DNA of 64,000 nucleotides from Paracoccaceae bacterium (GCA_013003075.1 JABDLJ010000018.1:1-64000); one strand, 5' to 3'; shown: positions 8,816 to 17,079, counted from the first letter of the stretch. Made by a program: numbers and translations. The notes: a model not told the origin generated them from the sequence alone.

Positions 8816-10066
8816 GTGCGCTTGGGGCATATTGTCGATGGCGGCAAGATCAGAGGATTGAAGGGTGGCGTGAACCAGCGCGGGGTGCGCGACTATAACG
8901 AGCGTCTCCTGATCTCGATGCTTCAGCGCAACGGCGCGATGGCCGGCGGTGATCTTGCCCGGATGGCCGGCCTGTCGTCACAGACTGTGTCGGTGATATT
9001 TCGACAACTCGAAAATGAAGGGCTGCTGCAGAAAGGGATGCCAGTCCGGGGCAAGGTCGGCAAACCTTCCGTCCCGATGGATCTGGCGGCCCATGGCGTT
9101 CTGTCCTTCGGGTTGAAGATCGGGCGCCGGTCTGCGGATCTGCTTTTGCTCGATTTCAAGGGTAGTATTCTGCAGCAACTCCATACCACGTTCGCCTATC
9201 CGATGCCCGACGAGGTTTTTGGATTTCTAAAGGAAGGTCTGGGGACGATTACGGCGCAACTGCCTGCCAATCTTCGCCGCCGGATCTGCGGCCTCGGCGT
9301 CGCCACCCCGTTCGAGCTTTGGCGCTGGCACGATCTGAAAAGCGTTGCGGCGGACAAGTTCAAGTCCTGGAAGGATATCGACATGAACCGCGAGGTGGCC
9401 GCGTTCACGGAATTGCCGGTCTACGTGCTCAACGACGCGACCGCCGCCTGCAAGGCCGAGCACATCTACGGGCGCGGGCGCGAATTTCAGGACTATGCCT
9501 ACTTCTTTATCGGAGCCTTCATCGGCGGCGGCGTTGTTCTGAACGACACGGTGTTTGAAGGTAATCAGGGCAACGCGGGTGCGCTTGGGTCGATCCGCAG
9601 CACCGGCCCTCTGGGCGAAAGCCGACAACTCGTCGACGTGGCTTCCATCTATCAGCTTGAAGGCCGCCTGACCGAAGCCGGTCTGGATCCGCGCCTTCTG
9701 TGGAGCGATCTGTCTGACTGGACCGCGTTCGAGCGCTTCGTCGAACCTTGGATTGGCGAAACGGCACAAGAGCTGGCCAAGGCGTCGCTTTCGATCTGCT
9801 CGGTCATCGACTTCGGCTCGATCCTGATCGATGGGGCGTTTCCGCCGGTCGTGCGCGAGGCGCTGGTCAAGCGGACCCGGCGTTATCTTGCCACGCAGGA
9901 CACGCGGGGGCTGATCCCGCCTGTGATCGAAGCCGGCAGCATCGGCCCGAACGCCCGCGCGGTTGGCGCGGCCTGCAGCCCGATCTTCGCGCAGTACATG
10001 CTGAATATGAACACCGGCCTCTCTCCGGTCGGGCCCCCTGCACCTGCCGGCCGGCCAGGGTCTTAG
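8816..10066 (+). CDS. ROK-family transcriptional regulator of the sugar transporter
   Basis: A 416-residue regulator: an N-terminal winged helix-turn-helix (about residues 20-85, with GDLARMAGLSSQTVSVIFRQ) followed by a ROK sugar-kinase-like domain. The kinase fold is recognisable from PVYVLNDATAACKAEHIYG and GGGVVLND..GNAGALGS. The usual zinc-binding cysteine cluster of ROK proteins is not evident. It starts with GTG at 8816; a TTG at 8822 has better spacing from the AGGAG at 8810-8814, so the true start may be six bases later. Divergent from frcBCA, it probably represses that operon in response to sugar, as FrcR does in rhizobia. No fructokinase gene follows. Confidence 0.88.
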   Translation: MRLGHIVDGGKIRGLKGGVNQRGVRDYNERLLISMLQRNGAMAGGDLARMAGLSSQTVSVIFRQLENEGLLQKGMPVRGKVGKPSVPMDLAAHGVLSFGLKIGRRSADLLLLDFKGSILQQLHTTFAYPMPDEVFGFLKEGLGTITAQLPANLRRRICGLGVATPFELWRWHDLKSVAADKFKSWKDIDMNREVAAFTELPVYVLNDATAACKAEHIYGRGREFQDYAYFFIGAFIGGGVVLNDTVFEGNQGNAGALGSIRSTGPLGESRQLVDVASIYQLEGRLTEAGLDPRLLWSDLSDWTAFERFVEPWIGETAQELAKASLSICSVIDFGSILIDGAFPPVVREALVKRTRRYLATQDTRGLIPPVIEAGSIGPNARAVGAACSPIFAQYMLNMNTGLSPVGPPAPAGRPGS

Positions 10067-10148
10067 CCGCAAAAGGCCGCCTGCTGAAGACGCGCTGCCA
10101 AGGCATGTCCTGCGCGCCCCGCTGCGGCGCAGACGCGCCGGGCGCGAG

Positions 10149-11171
10149 TTACTCGTCGCCCCGCACCGCTCCGCTGATCAGCTGGACCCCGAAAAGCGCG
10201 CCGGGGCGGCGTGGATCGCGCACAAGCGGAGACGCGCGTTTTTTCATCGCCGCAAGCTGAGCGGCTTCGCCTCGGTAAAGCGCATCGGCCTGATCGACGC
10301 TGAGAAACGAAAACCGCAGCTCTGCGCCGGTCGGTGCTTGCGCCACGCGCGGCAGGTCGGGCTCGATAACCGTGCCGATCCGCGGATAGCCCCCGATGGT
10401 CTGGCATTCCGACAAGAGCACGAAAGGCACCCCGTCACCCGCCATCTGCACGTCGCCCGGCATGATGAAATCCGACGCGAGGCCGGCGGCCGCATCACTT
10501 TTGAAAGGTGCGCCACTATGGGCCAGTTTCACACCTTGCCGGTTGGCCTGCGCGCCCTTCTGAAAGACCGTCTCCGCGAAGCGTCGACGCTCGGGTTCAG
10601 TGAAAAGGCCCGTCTGCGGCCCCGGCATCAGCCGCACCATTCCGCCCGCAAACCTGGTGTCGGAAGGCAGATGCATCGCACTCGTCTCAAGAGAATTGTC
10701 AACTCCGATCGCAAGCCGTGCACCGCTCTGCAGGCGCGCTCCGATCCCGGCGGCCAGATGGGCCGACACGCTGTCCAGCCAGCGCGGCGCGGCGATGCCG
10801 CCGGCGCAGGTCAGATAGCCATAGGTGCCGCCCACCACGCTGCCAAGCGTCAGTGTCTGACCCGGCCGCAGCACATGAACCGCATTCCAGACCACGGCGT
10901 CGCCATCGATATCGGCGCGCATCTGCGCTCCGGTCAGCGCAACCCGAACCGGGATGCTGACAGTGAACGCGCCGCCCATGCCGGCCATCTCCAGCGCCGG
11001 AGCGACCGATTTCAGCCCAAGCAGCGCCGCCGCTTCGATCAACGCAAGCCGGTCGGCCGCACCGCCCACCGATAGCCCCTGCGCGATATGCCCGGGACGG
11101 CCGAGATCCTGCAGGCTGAGCGCCGGACCGGCGCGCACAACGGTAAGATGACCGGTGCCGTCGGTGGTCAT
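10149..11171 (-). CDS. pxpC: 5-oxoprolinase subunit C family protein (biotin-dependent carboxyltransferase-like)
   Basis: A 340-residue cytoplasmic protein of the PxpC/KipA family (CT_A_B domain), which with PxpA and PxpB hydrolyses 5-oxoproline to glutamate at the cost of ATP. Family marks include SLQDLGRPG near the N-terminus, the GGAADRLAL segment, and SECQTIGGYPRIGTVIEPDLPRV toward the C-terminus. The ATG at 11171 overlaps the pxpB stop by four bases, so the pair is translationally coupled. The LamB/YcsF-type subunit A gene is not next to it. The alternative in-family role, a urea carboxylase-like subunit, is less likely at this length. Confidence 0.85.
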   Translation of the reverse strand: MTTDGTGHLTVVRAGPALSLQDLGRPGHIAQGLSVGGAADRLALIEAAALLGLKSVAPALEMAGMGGAFTVSIPVRVALTGAQMRADIDGDAVVWNAVHVLRPGQTLTLGSVVGGTYGYLTCAGGIAAPRWLDSVSAHLAAGIGARLQSGARLAIGVDNSLETSAMHLPSDTRFAGGMVRLMPGPQTGLFTEPERRRFAETVFQKGAQANRQGVKLAHSGAPFKSDAAAGLASDFIMPGDVQMAGDGVPFVLLSECQTIGGYPRIGTVIEPDLPRVAQAPTGAELRFSFLSVDQADALYRGEAAQLAAMKKRASPLVRDPRRPGALFGVQLISGAVRGDE

Positions 11172-11917
11172 TGCAGCACCTCGCATCGAGCGCCGCCAAG
11201 ACTGTCTCCGCTGCGCTCCAGCTCTGCGATCTCGGAATGTGGCGCGACGGCCAGCCGGACCCCGTCTGCGGGCTCCAGCGCGAAGGGCTCGGGCCTCTCG
11301 CGGTCAAATGGCCGAAAGGCAGAATGCCCGATCCGGCGCCATCCGGTAACGCTTTCCTGGCCAAAGATAATGACCTGACGCACGGCAACCACGACGGCGC
11401 CCGCAGGGACCCTCGGGGTCAGGTCGCGTTGCCGCTGGATATCCCAGGCCGGCGGCATCAATCCGAAATAGGGCTGGCCCGGCGCAAACCCGATGGCCAG
11501 GACGCGCAGGTCGGTATTCTGGATATCCTCGGCAATCTGCGCCTCGCTGCGCCCGGTCAGCTCTGCAACCTCGGAAATTTGCGGCCCGCTCTCACCGCCG
11601 AGGCTCACCGGGATCGTCCAAAGCCTGCGCAGCGGCGGCAGCCCCGCCGCGCTCCAGTCCTGCTCCTGCAAAAGCTCGTTCAGCGCGCTGGCCACCGCTG
11701 ACCGCTGTGTCGCGGCCGGATCGAAGGTTACCAGAACCGAGGCAAGGGACGTGGCAATCTGGTCAGCCCCCTCCAACGCGCGCTCTTGCACCCGCGCGCA
11801 AAACGCCTGAGCCGCGCCGATGGCAAGCGGGTCGGGCGTAAGCGCAAAACGGACAAGTACACCCCCCGGTCCCAGTGGCAGGATTTCAGGGGCGCTTTTG
11901 GAAGCTGTGTCGGTCAT
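11168..11917 (-). CDS. pxpB: 5-oxoprolinase subunit B family protein (KipI-like)
   Basis: A 249-residue protein of the PxpB/KipI family (CT_C_D domain). Recognisable parts are GFAPGQPYFGLMP in the middle and TPRVPAGAVVVAV..GWRRIGHSAF in the C-terminal half, the latter corresponding to the family cyclophilin-like region. It pairs with subunit C (10149-11171) by a four-base overlap. Together they should act on 5-oxoproline with a PxpA subunit encoded elsewhere. In Bacillus the same proteins were first described as KipI/KipA regulators of a sporulation kinase, which is unlikely to apply here. Confidence 0.85.
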   Translation of the reverse strand: MTDTASKSAPEILPLGPGGVLVRFALTPDPLAIGAAQAFCARVQERALEGADQIATSLASVLVTFDPAATQRSAVASALNELLQEQDWSAAGLPPLRRLWTIPVSLGGESGPQISEVAELTGRSEAQIAEDIQNTDLRVLAIGFAPGQPYFGLMPPAWDIQRQRDLTPRVPAGAVVVAVRQVIIFGQESVTGWRRIGHSAFRPFDRERPEPFALEPADGVRLAVAPHSEIAELERSGDSLGGARCEVLQ

Positions 11918-12094
11918 GAATGAAAGCCGGGATGGTGGCGCGCGCGGAGCCGATGCATCTCAGTCTCAGGTGGCGCGATCAATGTCAACACGCGCCAGCC
12001 TGACACTCATTCTCAGGGTTTCAACCCAAGATTGCAAAACCCGTTGCCGGATGGACTCACTTGGGTTCGTTTTATCCGGGATTTCGTAAAGTAA

Positions 12095-12114
12095 GGGATT
12101 CACACATGAATCCC
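12095..12114. repeat. Perfect inverted repeat upstream of the Hint-domain gene
   Basis: GGGATTCA - CACA - TGAATCCC forms a perfect 8-bp stem with a four-base loop, 55 bases before the Hint gene start and inside a 252-base intergenic stretch (11918-12169). It could be an operator or a hairpin in the 5' leader. Nothing else in this stretch is clearly recognisable; the AT-rich part at 12118-12150 may hold the promoter. Confidence 0.5.
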
Positions 12115-12169
12115 GGCCTGTTAACTTTTGATTAACAAATAAGAAGACTAGGCAGGCATACAGGCTACG

Positions 12170-13240
12170 ATGACGCGCACCTTGGGTACGTATGTCATCT
12201 CATGGTCGCAAACGGAGCTCGACGGACTATCCGGCGCTCCGGTTGCGGCTCTTGAGATTGGGGCAAACTGGAAATGGACAGGCGACGCTGTGCGCGTCGA
12301 CGGGCCAAGCGATGTCCTGCTGCTTAATGATCCCGTGGATGAAGAGTTTATGCGCCAGCGTGCATCGCGGGCCGTGCGCCGCCTGATGGGCAACCGTCTG
12401 CCTCCGGTGCGCGCCCAGCACGGCAGCGCCTTCGACGACCCGCTGCTAGAGCGCTCTTTCGTCATCACCGATGGCCGCAAGAGCTATACCGTGACGCTAA
12501 TCGAAGTGGCCGAGTTGTCGCGCCCGCTCTTGATGTTCCTGGGGCACCTGCCGCCGCGCAATACCGAGCTTTGGGTGGTCTCGTCGCTGGGCTCTGAGGG
12601 TCACTTCAACCGCATCACCGACACCCCGACCGGAGTTATTTGTTTCACGCCGGGCACGCGGCTGCGCACTCCCGCCGGAGATAAGCTGGTAGAAGAGATG
12701 GTCGAGGGCGAAGCGATTTCGACGAAGGATGGCGGCGCCCAAGAGATCGTCTGGATCGGGCAGCGCCGCATGTCAGGCGCCCGTCTTTATGCCATGCCCG
12801 AGTTGCGACCGATCCGCATTCAATCGGGCGCGCTGGGCGACGATGACCCGCAAGGCGATCTGGTGGTGTCGCCGCGGCACCGGGTGCTGGTGAAGGGCGA
12901 TGTGGCGCGCGATCTATTCAACACAGACGAGGTGCTGGTCGCCGCAGAAGACCTTACCAACGATCGCACGATCGCGCGCGATCATGCGATGCGGCAAGTT
13001 GCGTATATCCACCTACTTCTACCGCGCCACCACGTTGTCTGGGCCAACGGGGTCGAGACCGAAAGCTTCCACCCGGCCAGCGCGTCTTTCGAGACGATCG
13101 AAGACCACCAGCGCGCGCGCCTCTTGGCGATCGTGCCGGGGATCGAAGACGACCCGCACAGCTATGGCGCTCCGGCCCGGCGCGAGCTTACGCGGTCCGA
13201 GGCGGCGATCCTGGCGCATGAGGGCCGGGTCGCATCCTGA
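12170..13240 (+). CDS. Hint (hedgehog/intein)-domain protein
   Basis: A 356-residue protein. Residues 1-155 form an uncharacterised N-terminal region. From GVICFTPGTRLRTPAG (Cys158) it is a Hint_2 domain, with the block SPRHRVLV and the closing motif HHVVWANGVETESFHPA, as in the many stand-alone Hint proteins of Rhodobacteraceae. In inteins and hedgehog proteins the first Cys performs an N-S acyl shift and the block-B His assists, so self-cleavage after residue 157 is chemically possible. There is no clear signal peptide and no RTX repeat. The function of these stand-alone proteins is unknown. It stands alone as a transcription unit, with no strong ribosome-binding site. Confidence 0.85.
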   Translation: MTRTLGTYVISWSQTELDGLSGAPVAALEIGANWKWTGDAVRVDGPSDVLLLNDPVDEEFMRQRASRAVRRLMGNRLPPVRAQHGSAFDDPLLERSFVITDGRKSYTVTLIEVAELSRPLLMFLGHLPPRNTELWVVSSLGSEGHFNRITDTPTGVICFTPGTRLRTPAGDKLVEEMVEGEAISTKDGGAQEIVWIGQRRMSGARLYAMPELRPIRIQSGALGDDDPQGDLVVSPRHRVLVKGDVARDLFNTDEVLVAAEDLTNDRTIARDHAMRQVAYIHLLLPRHHVVWANGVETESFHPASASFETIEDHQRARLLAIVPGIEDDPHSYGAPARRELTRSEAAILAHEGRVAS

Positions 13241-13385
13241 GCGCCGATATGGGCGGATCCCGCCCCGAAACTTCCCGAAGCGCGCGTCCATCCCGCACCT
13301 TAGTATCTGGAAAGACAGGAAAAGTCTTGGCGATTGACCGCGCCTGTGGTTCGCTGCACCAGGACGAGTTACGGCGAGGCACCCG

Positions 13386-13751
13386 ATGCAATATCACCAC
13401 CTTTATTCCGATGAGACCGGCGAAAGCCACTGGCGCGACGTCGAGGTCACGCTGCAAGAGCGCAGCTTTGCGCCGCCCGCGCAACGCATCCTGATCTCCG
13501 ATCCCGAAGCGGCCAAGGCCATGCTGTTTCTCAAGCTGCCGGCGGGCTGGGACGAGCCGGTGCATCCGACGCCGATTGCGCAAACGCTTATCTGTCTTGC
13601 AGGCGCGGTGCGGGTCACCGCAAGCGACGGCGAGGCGCGGCAGATCGGCATGGGCGATGTCTGGCGGATGGAGGATATGACCGGCAAGGGCCACCATACC
13701 TGCGTGACCGGAGACGCGGATTTCGAAGCGGTGATCGTTCAGTACGACTGA
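13386..13751 (+). CDS. Small cupin-domain protein
   Basis: A 121-residue protein predicted as a single cupin barrel: AMLFLKLPAGWDEPVHPTP resembles cupin motif 1, and the later GDVWRMEDMTGKGHHTCV resembles motif 2 with its His residues. It starts with ATG at 13386 after a plausible GCGAGG ribosome-binding site. Small cupins of this kind bind metal and act as enzymes or sensors, but I cannot name a substrate. It lies between the Hint gene and a convergent NTF2-like gene and shares no obvious operon with either. Confidence 0.7.
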   Translation: MQYHHLYSDETGESHWRDVEVTLQERSFAPPAQRILISDPEAAKAMLFLKLPAGWDEPVHPTPIAQTLICLAGAVRVTASDGEARQIGMGDVWRMEDMTGKGHHTCVTGDADFEAVIVQYD

Positions 13752-13801
13752 TCACGCGATCCGCAGCGGCCCAGGGCTGGCCGGACGCTGCTACCTGCGG
13801 A

Positions 13802-14131
13802 TCAGGCACTCAGGGGCGTCGCCCCGGTTTCAAGCCGCACGACCTTGCCGTCCTTCAGAAGATAAGACGACAGCACGGCCTCACGCGATCCGTCCGGGAA
13901 GTCGCTGACGGTGTGCGCTACAAGGATATCGTCGTTCTCGTAGATCCGCCGCATCGTGCCGAAATGCGCCCCGGCCTCCTTCATCGATTTCAAAAGACCG
14001 ATCATCTCGGTCTTGTTCAGCATCGCCCCAGACTGGTGCCGTACAAAGACGCAATCGTCGTGCATAAGATTGCTGTAAGCCGCCACATCCAAGCTTTCGG
14101 CCGCGGCCCTGAGTTTTTCGAATACAGACAT
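13802..14131 (-). CDS. NTF2-like (SnoaL-type) small protein
   Basis: A 109-residue protein with the pattern of an NTF2-like fold: an N-terminal helix (FEKLRAAAESLDVAAYSNLM), then HDDCVFVRHQSGAMLNKTEMI, then strands ending in SSYLLKDGKVVRLETG. Such proteins are often small enzymes or binding proteins with a conical pocket. I chose ATG 14131, which gives the usual family length; the open frame runs further upstream without family-like content. No partner gene is evident, and the substrate is unknown. Confidence 0.65.
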   Translation of the reverse strand: MSVFEKLRAAAESLDVAAYSNLMHDDCVFVRHQSGAMLNKTEMIGLLKSMKEAGAHFGTMRRIYENDDILVAHTVSDFPDGSREAVLSSYLLKDGKVVRLETGATPLSA

Positions 14132-14312
14132 GGTCCCCCCAATTCCTGCACCTCTCAAAAGCCCGTTGCCGTCGCTGATGCAGAGAACCGCAGGGTACCA
14201 CAGGGCGATGCTTCGGCCAAATTGGTGCCTACTCCAAGGCTTAGAGCGGCGGAAAGGCGATAGTCCTGACCGCCTCCGGACAGTCGCCCCCCATAGCCTG
14301 ACACATAAAAAA

Positions 14313-14326
14313 ATGATCTTGATCAA
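14313..14326 (+). promoter_or_regulatory. Fnr/FnrL-type box
   Basis: ATGAT-CTTG-ATCAA matches the Fnr consensus TTGAT-N4-ATCAA at nine of ten positions. It is centred 82 bases upstream of the chosen start of the secreted-protein gene at 14402. In Rhodobacterales such boxes are bound by FnrL or Dnr-type regulators under low oxygen or nitric oxide. Binding is inferred. Confidence 0.55.
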
Positions 14327-14401
14327 GGCGCATGGCGGCACGCCCGCGATAGCTTTGCGCGGAACGTAGCGATGCGCGATGCGCGAATTGGAGGGATGGG
14401 T

Positions 14402-15169
14402 ATGACAAGGCACGGGTACAAGGTTGTTCTGGGATTGATGGCGCTGGTGCTCGGCGTTGCCGCCTCTTCCGCCGAGACACTGACGGGATCGACGGTAGAA
14501 AGCCGCATCCTTCTTGGCTTCAAGGTCAATGACGCCGCAGCGCAGGACTTGCTGCCGCAGGGATGGACACCCGTCACTTTGCCCAAGGGGCCCGTTGGCG
14601 GGTCCAACCTAATCGTCGCGCTGTTCGACCGGCACACGATCCTCGATGCGGAAGGCGCGCCGAAGAACCCCGCGTCCGGACCGACCGTTGCGTTCCTGTC
14701 CTACGGGCGCAATAGCGATGTGGAGGGCGTGCGCGCATTCGTCTCGTGGGTCTACGAAGAGCCACCCGTCGAAAACCCCTTTGGCAACTCGGTCGCCGCA
14801 GACATCTCGCGGGTCTCGGGCTTTACCGATGAAGGCGGCGGGGTGCGCTCGCAGACAGAAACGTGGACGATCGCGCCAGAAGCAGGTGGCAGCTTGCAGC
14901 TGGAGCTTGATTTCAAGGTCGGCGGCTTGCGCTGGTCCACGGGCGGTGAAAGCCGTCCGCACTCTTCGGTCGATCCTGATTTCTCGCGGATCTATCGCTT
15001 TGACCAGTTGGCGGGGCTCGCGATGAATACGGCGATGGGCGTGAAGCTCGACGGAACCGCCAGTTTCAGCGCCAGCGACCCCGCGCTTCCCGCGCTGTTC
15101 GATGGGTCCGAAGAATTGACGGCAATCGTGTCGATCCCGGTCTATCTGCGGCAGGTTTTTATTCCCTGA
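14402..15169 (+). CDS. Secreted protein of unknown function
   Basis: A 255-residue protein with an N-terminal signal peptide (basic start MTRHGYK, hydrophobic VVLGLMALVLGVAASSA, likely cleavage before ETLTG), so it should be periplasmic or exported. The mature part has no motif I recognise and no metal-binding cluster. ATG 14402 is preferred because GGAGGG at 14390-14395 then has a spacing of six bases; an ATG at 14396 would be too close. An Fnr-type box upstream suggests control by oxygen or nitric oxide. It is convergent with the imine-reductase-like gene. Confidence 0.7.
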   Translation: MTRHGYKVVLGLMALVLGVAASSAETLTGSTVESRILLGFKVNDAAAQDLLPQGWTPVTLPKGPVGGSNLIVALFDRHTILDAEGAPKNPASGPTVAFLSYGRNSDVEGVRAFVSWVYEEPPVENPFGNSVAADISRVSGFTDEGGGVRSQTETWTIAPEAGGSLQLELDFKVGGLRWSTGGESRPHSSVDPDFSRIYRFDQLAGLAMNTAMGVKLDGTASFSASDPALPALFDGSEELTAIVSIPVYLRQVFIP

Positions 15170-15179
15170 GAAAAGGGGG

Positions 15180-15232
15180 CGCCAGGTCGCGGCAGCAATG
15201 GCACCGACCAAGTGCCATCGGCGAACCTGGCG
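15180..15232 (-). terminator. Nested hairpin between convergent genes, probable terminator
   Basis: An outer stem pairs CGCCAGGTCGC (15180-15190) with GCG-A-ACCTGGCG (15221-15232), one base bulged. Inside it an independent 7-bp stem pairs ATGGCAC (15198-15204) with GTGCCAT (15212-15218). On the minus strand the stem is followed by a C-run and four T residues, so it best fits termination of the 15299-16165 gene. The two-tier structure is longer than a usual terminator. Confidence 0.5.
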
Positions 15233-15298
15233 TCTCGCACCCCAAATGATGCGCATTCTTCATTTCAACGGGTCTTGCTTGATGCCGCGCGGCGCCAC

Positions 15299-16165
15299 CT
15301 AGCCCTTGCGCAGCACTTTTATCAACGCTGTAAGGTGCTCGTCTCCGAAACCTGCCTTGATGCCACGCTCGATCAGATCTTCAAGAAGATCGGACAATTC
15401 GGTATTTGCGCCGCGTTCCTTGAAAGAGGCAAAGCCGTCGCGAAACGCGTGCTGATAGATTTTCAGGGGAGAGCCCGATCCCGAGAAATCCCCGCTTGGG
15501 ATCGTATCTGCCACCGTCTTTGCATAAAGGCTTGTCGCCACGCGCATCGCTGCTGGAAGTTGCCTGACGTAGACATCGAGGGGAACGCCGGCCACCTCGC
15601 AGAAATGCGCGCCGTAGATCATTCCGAACATCGCGCCCTGGCGCGGCAGGGATAGCGCCGAAAAGAGGTCGGCCAGATGGGCTTCATTCGTGCCAATATG
15701 ATCTGAGGCCGGTGCAAGCGTGCGGATCATGGGCTCTGCGTCCTGCCATGATTTCTGCGAGCCTGCCATCAGGAATGCGGTGTCCTGAAGCCCGATTTGG
15801 CCGGGACCGGCCAGTATCATCCCAAAGAGACTGTCTCCGCCGAGCTTAGCGATCCGCTCTGCAAGGGCTGTGGCCGCAGGTCCGTCGCCGGTGCTCAGTT
15901 CGATGATGCTGCGTCCGCGCACTTGCTCTTGCGCGCTGTTGATCAGATCCAGCGTGTAATCATGTGTGCTGATACAAATGATGACGGTGGGGCTGGCTGC
16001 GATCGCGGACTGCACCGAGCCAGCGATATGCGCGCGCGTATCATGAAATGCCTCGCATCTTTCGGCCGAGCGGTTCCAGAGCGTTAGGTCCAGACCTGCA
16101 TTCAAAAGAACACGGGCAATCGCAGCGCCCATATCTCCAAGACCGATGACAGAAATGTCCGACAT
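15299..16165 (-). CDS. NADP-binding oxidoreductase, imine-reductase-like (beta-HAD superfamily)
   Basis: A 288-residue enzyme. Residues 4-14 form a Rossmann motif (ISVIGLGDMGA), with NRSAERC after strand 2 favouring NADP. The middle segment FGMILAGPGQIGLQDTAFLMAG resembles the imine-reductase signature (D-G-x-I-M-x-x-P-x-x-I-G) rather than 3-hydroxyisobutyrate dehydrogenase. The catalytic Lys expected in hydroxy-acid dehydrogenases near residue 166 is absent: the helix reads HLADLFSALSL. The product should therefore reduce an imine or a related substrate, but it could also be an uncharacterised dehydrogenase. The ATG at 16165 begins directly with the nucleotide-binding fold. Single-gene unit. 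Confidence 0.7.
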   Translation of the reverse strand: MSDISVIGLGDMGAAIARVLLNAGLDLTLWNRSAERCEAFHDTRAHIAGSVQSAIAASPTVIICISTHDYTLDLINSAQEQVRGRSIIELSTGDGPAATALAERIAKLGGDSLFGMILAGPGQIGLQDTAFLMAGSQKSWQDAEPMIRTLAPASDHIGTNEAHLADLFSALSLPRQGAMFGMIYGAHFCEVAGVPLDVYVRQLPAAMRVATSLYAKTVADTIPSGDFSGSGSPLKIYQHAFRDGFASFKERGANTELSDLLEDLIERGIKAGFGDEHLTALIKVLRKG

Positions 16166-16318
16166 CTCATTTCTCCCCCTTTTGCAGGGCAGGCTACGCT
16201 TTTTGGGCCTCTGTGTCGAAGCCCGATGCCCGGTGCCCGTGTGCGGCAGTCGGCCGTGGATGGCACCCGGCGCATCCCATGCAACCTGCCATCCGGCGCC
16301 GCTTGGGCGACTCGCCCA

Positions 16319-16346
16319 TTGACTCCCGCCGGTCCCCCTATATAAG
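16319..16346 (+). promoter_or_regulatory. Sigma-70-type promoter of rpsD
   Basis: TTGACT (16319-16324) and TATAAG (16341-16346) are separated by 16 bases. This is the best promoter match before rpsD and would give a leader of about 105 bases. Confidence 0.6.
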
Positions 16347-16370
16347 CGCGCTCTCGTTGGTGTTGGTGGC

Positions 16371-16436
16371 CCCCGCAAGGGGATGCCTGTCAGGAGCAAT
16401 CCAGAGGACAACGCCCTTCATCGCCCTGCCGGGGCG
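16371..16436 (+). promoter_or_regulatory. Structured leader of rpsD
   Basis: Two hairpins fall in the predicted leader: CCCC-GCAA-GGGG (16371-16382, a GNRA tetraloop) and CGCCC-TGCCG-GGGCG (16422-16436). The ribosome-binding site AAGGAG follows at 16446-16451. S4 is a known translational autoregulator in enterobacteria and Bacillus; whether this leader binds S4 is an inference. Confidence 0.35.
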
Positions 16437-16458
16437 CCATAACTGAAGGAGATCAGCC

Positions 16459-17079
16459 GTGACCAAACGCACGTCTGCCAAATACAAGATCGACCGCCGG
16501 ATGGGCGAAAACATCTGGGGCCGCCCGAAATCCCCCGTCAACCGCCGCGAATACGGCCCCGGCCAGCACGGTCAGCGCCGCAAGGGCAAGCTGTCGGACT
16601 TCGGTATCCAGCTGCGCGCCAAGCAAAAGCTCAAGGGCTATTACGGCGATCTGACGGAAAAGCAATTCCGCCGCATCTACGCCGAAGCCGAGCGTGTGAA
16701 GGGCGATACCGGTGAAAACCTCATCGGCCTTCTGGAGCGCCGCCTCGACGCCGTTATCTACCGCGCCAAGTTCGTGCCGACCATGTTCGCCGCGCGCCAG
16801 TTCGTGAACCATGGTCATCTCAAGGTGAACGGCAAGAAGGTCAATATCCCGTCCTACCGCGTCAAAGAGGGCGATGTGATCGAGGTGCGCGACCGCTCCA
16901 AGCAGCTTGCCATCGTCCTGGAAGCCGCTGGCCTGCCCGAGCGCGATGTGCCCGACTACATCGACGCCGACCATTCGAAGATGGCCGCCACCTTCACCCG
17001 CACGCCCGCGCTGGGCGATGTGCCCTATCCGGTGATGATGGAACCCAACCTCGTCGTGGAATTCTACGCGAAGAACTAA
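16459..17079 (+). CDS. rpsD: 30S ribosomal protein S4
   Basis: A 206-residue protein typical of alphaproteobacterial S4, a primary binder of 16S rRNA that organises the 5' domain of the small subunit. The N-terminal [13 protein letters not shown], the [21 protein letters not shown] block and the S4 RNA-binding domain ([20 protein letters not shown], then [16 protein letters not shown]-like sequence) are all present. It begins with GTG at 16459, seven bases after AAGGAG. It is a monocistronic gene with its own promoter and terminator, outside the large ribosomal operons, as usual in this group. Confidence 0.98.
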   Translation: MTKRTSAKYKIDRRMGENIWGRPKSPVNRREYGPGQHGQRRKGKLSDFGIQLRAKQKLKGYYGDLTEKQFRRIYAEAERVKGDTGENLIGLLERRLDAVIYRAKFVPTMFAARQFVNHGHLKVNGKKVNIPSYRVKEGDVIEVRDRSKQLAIVLEAAGLPERDVPDYIDADHSKMAATFTRTPALGDVPYPVMMEPNLVVEFYAKN

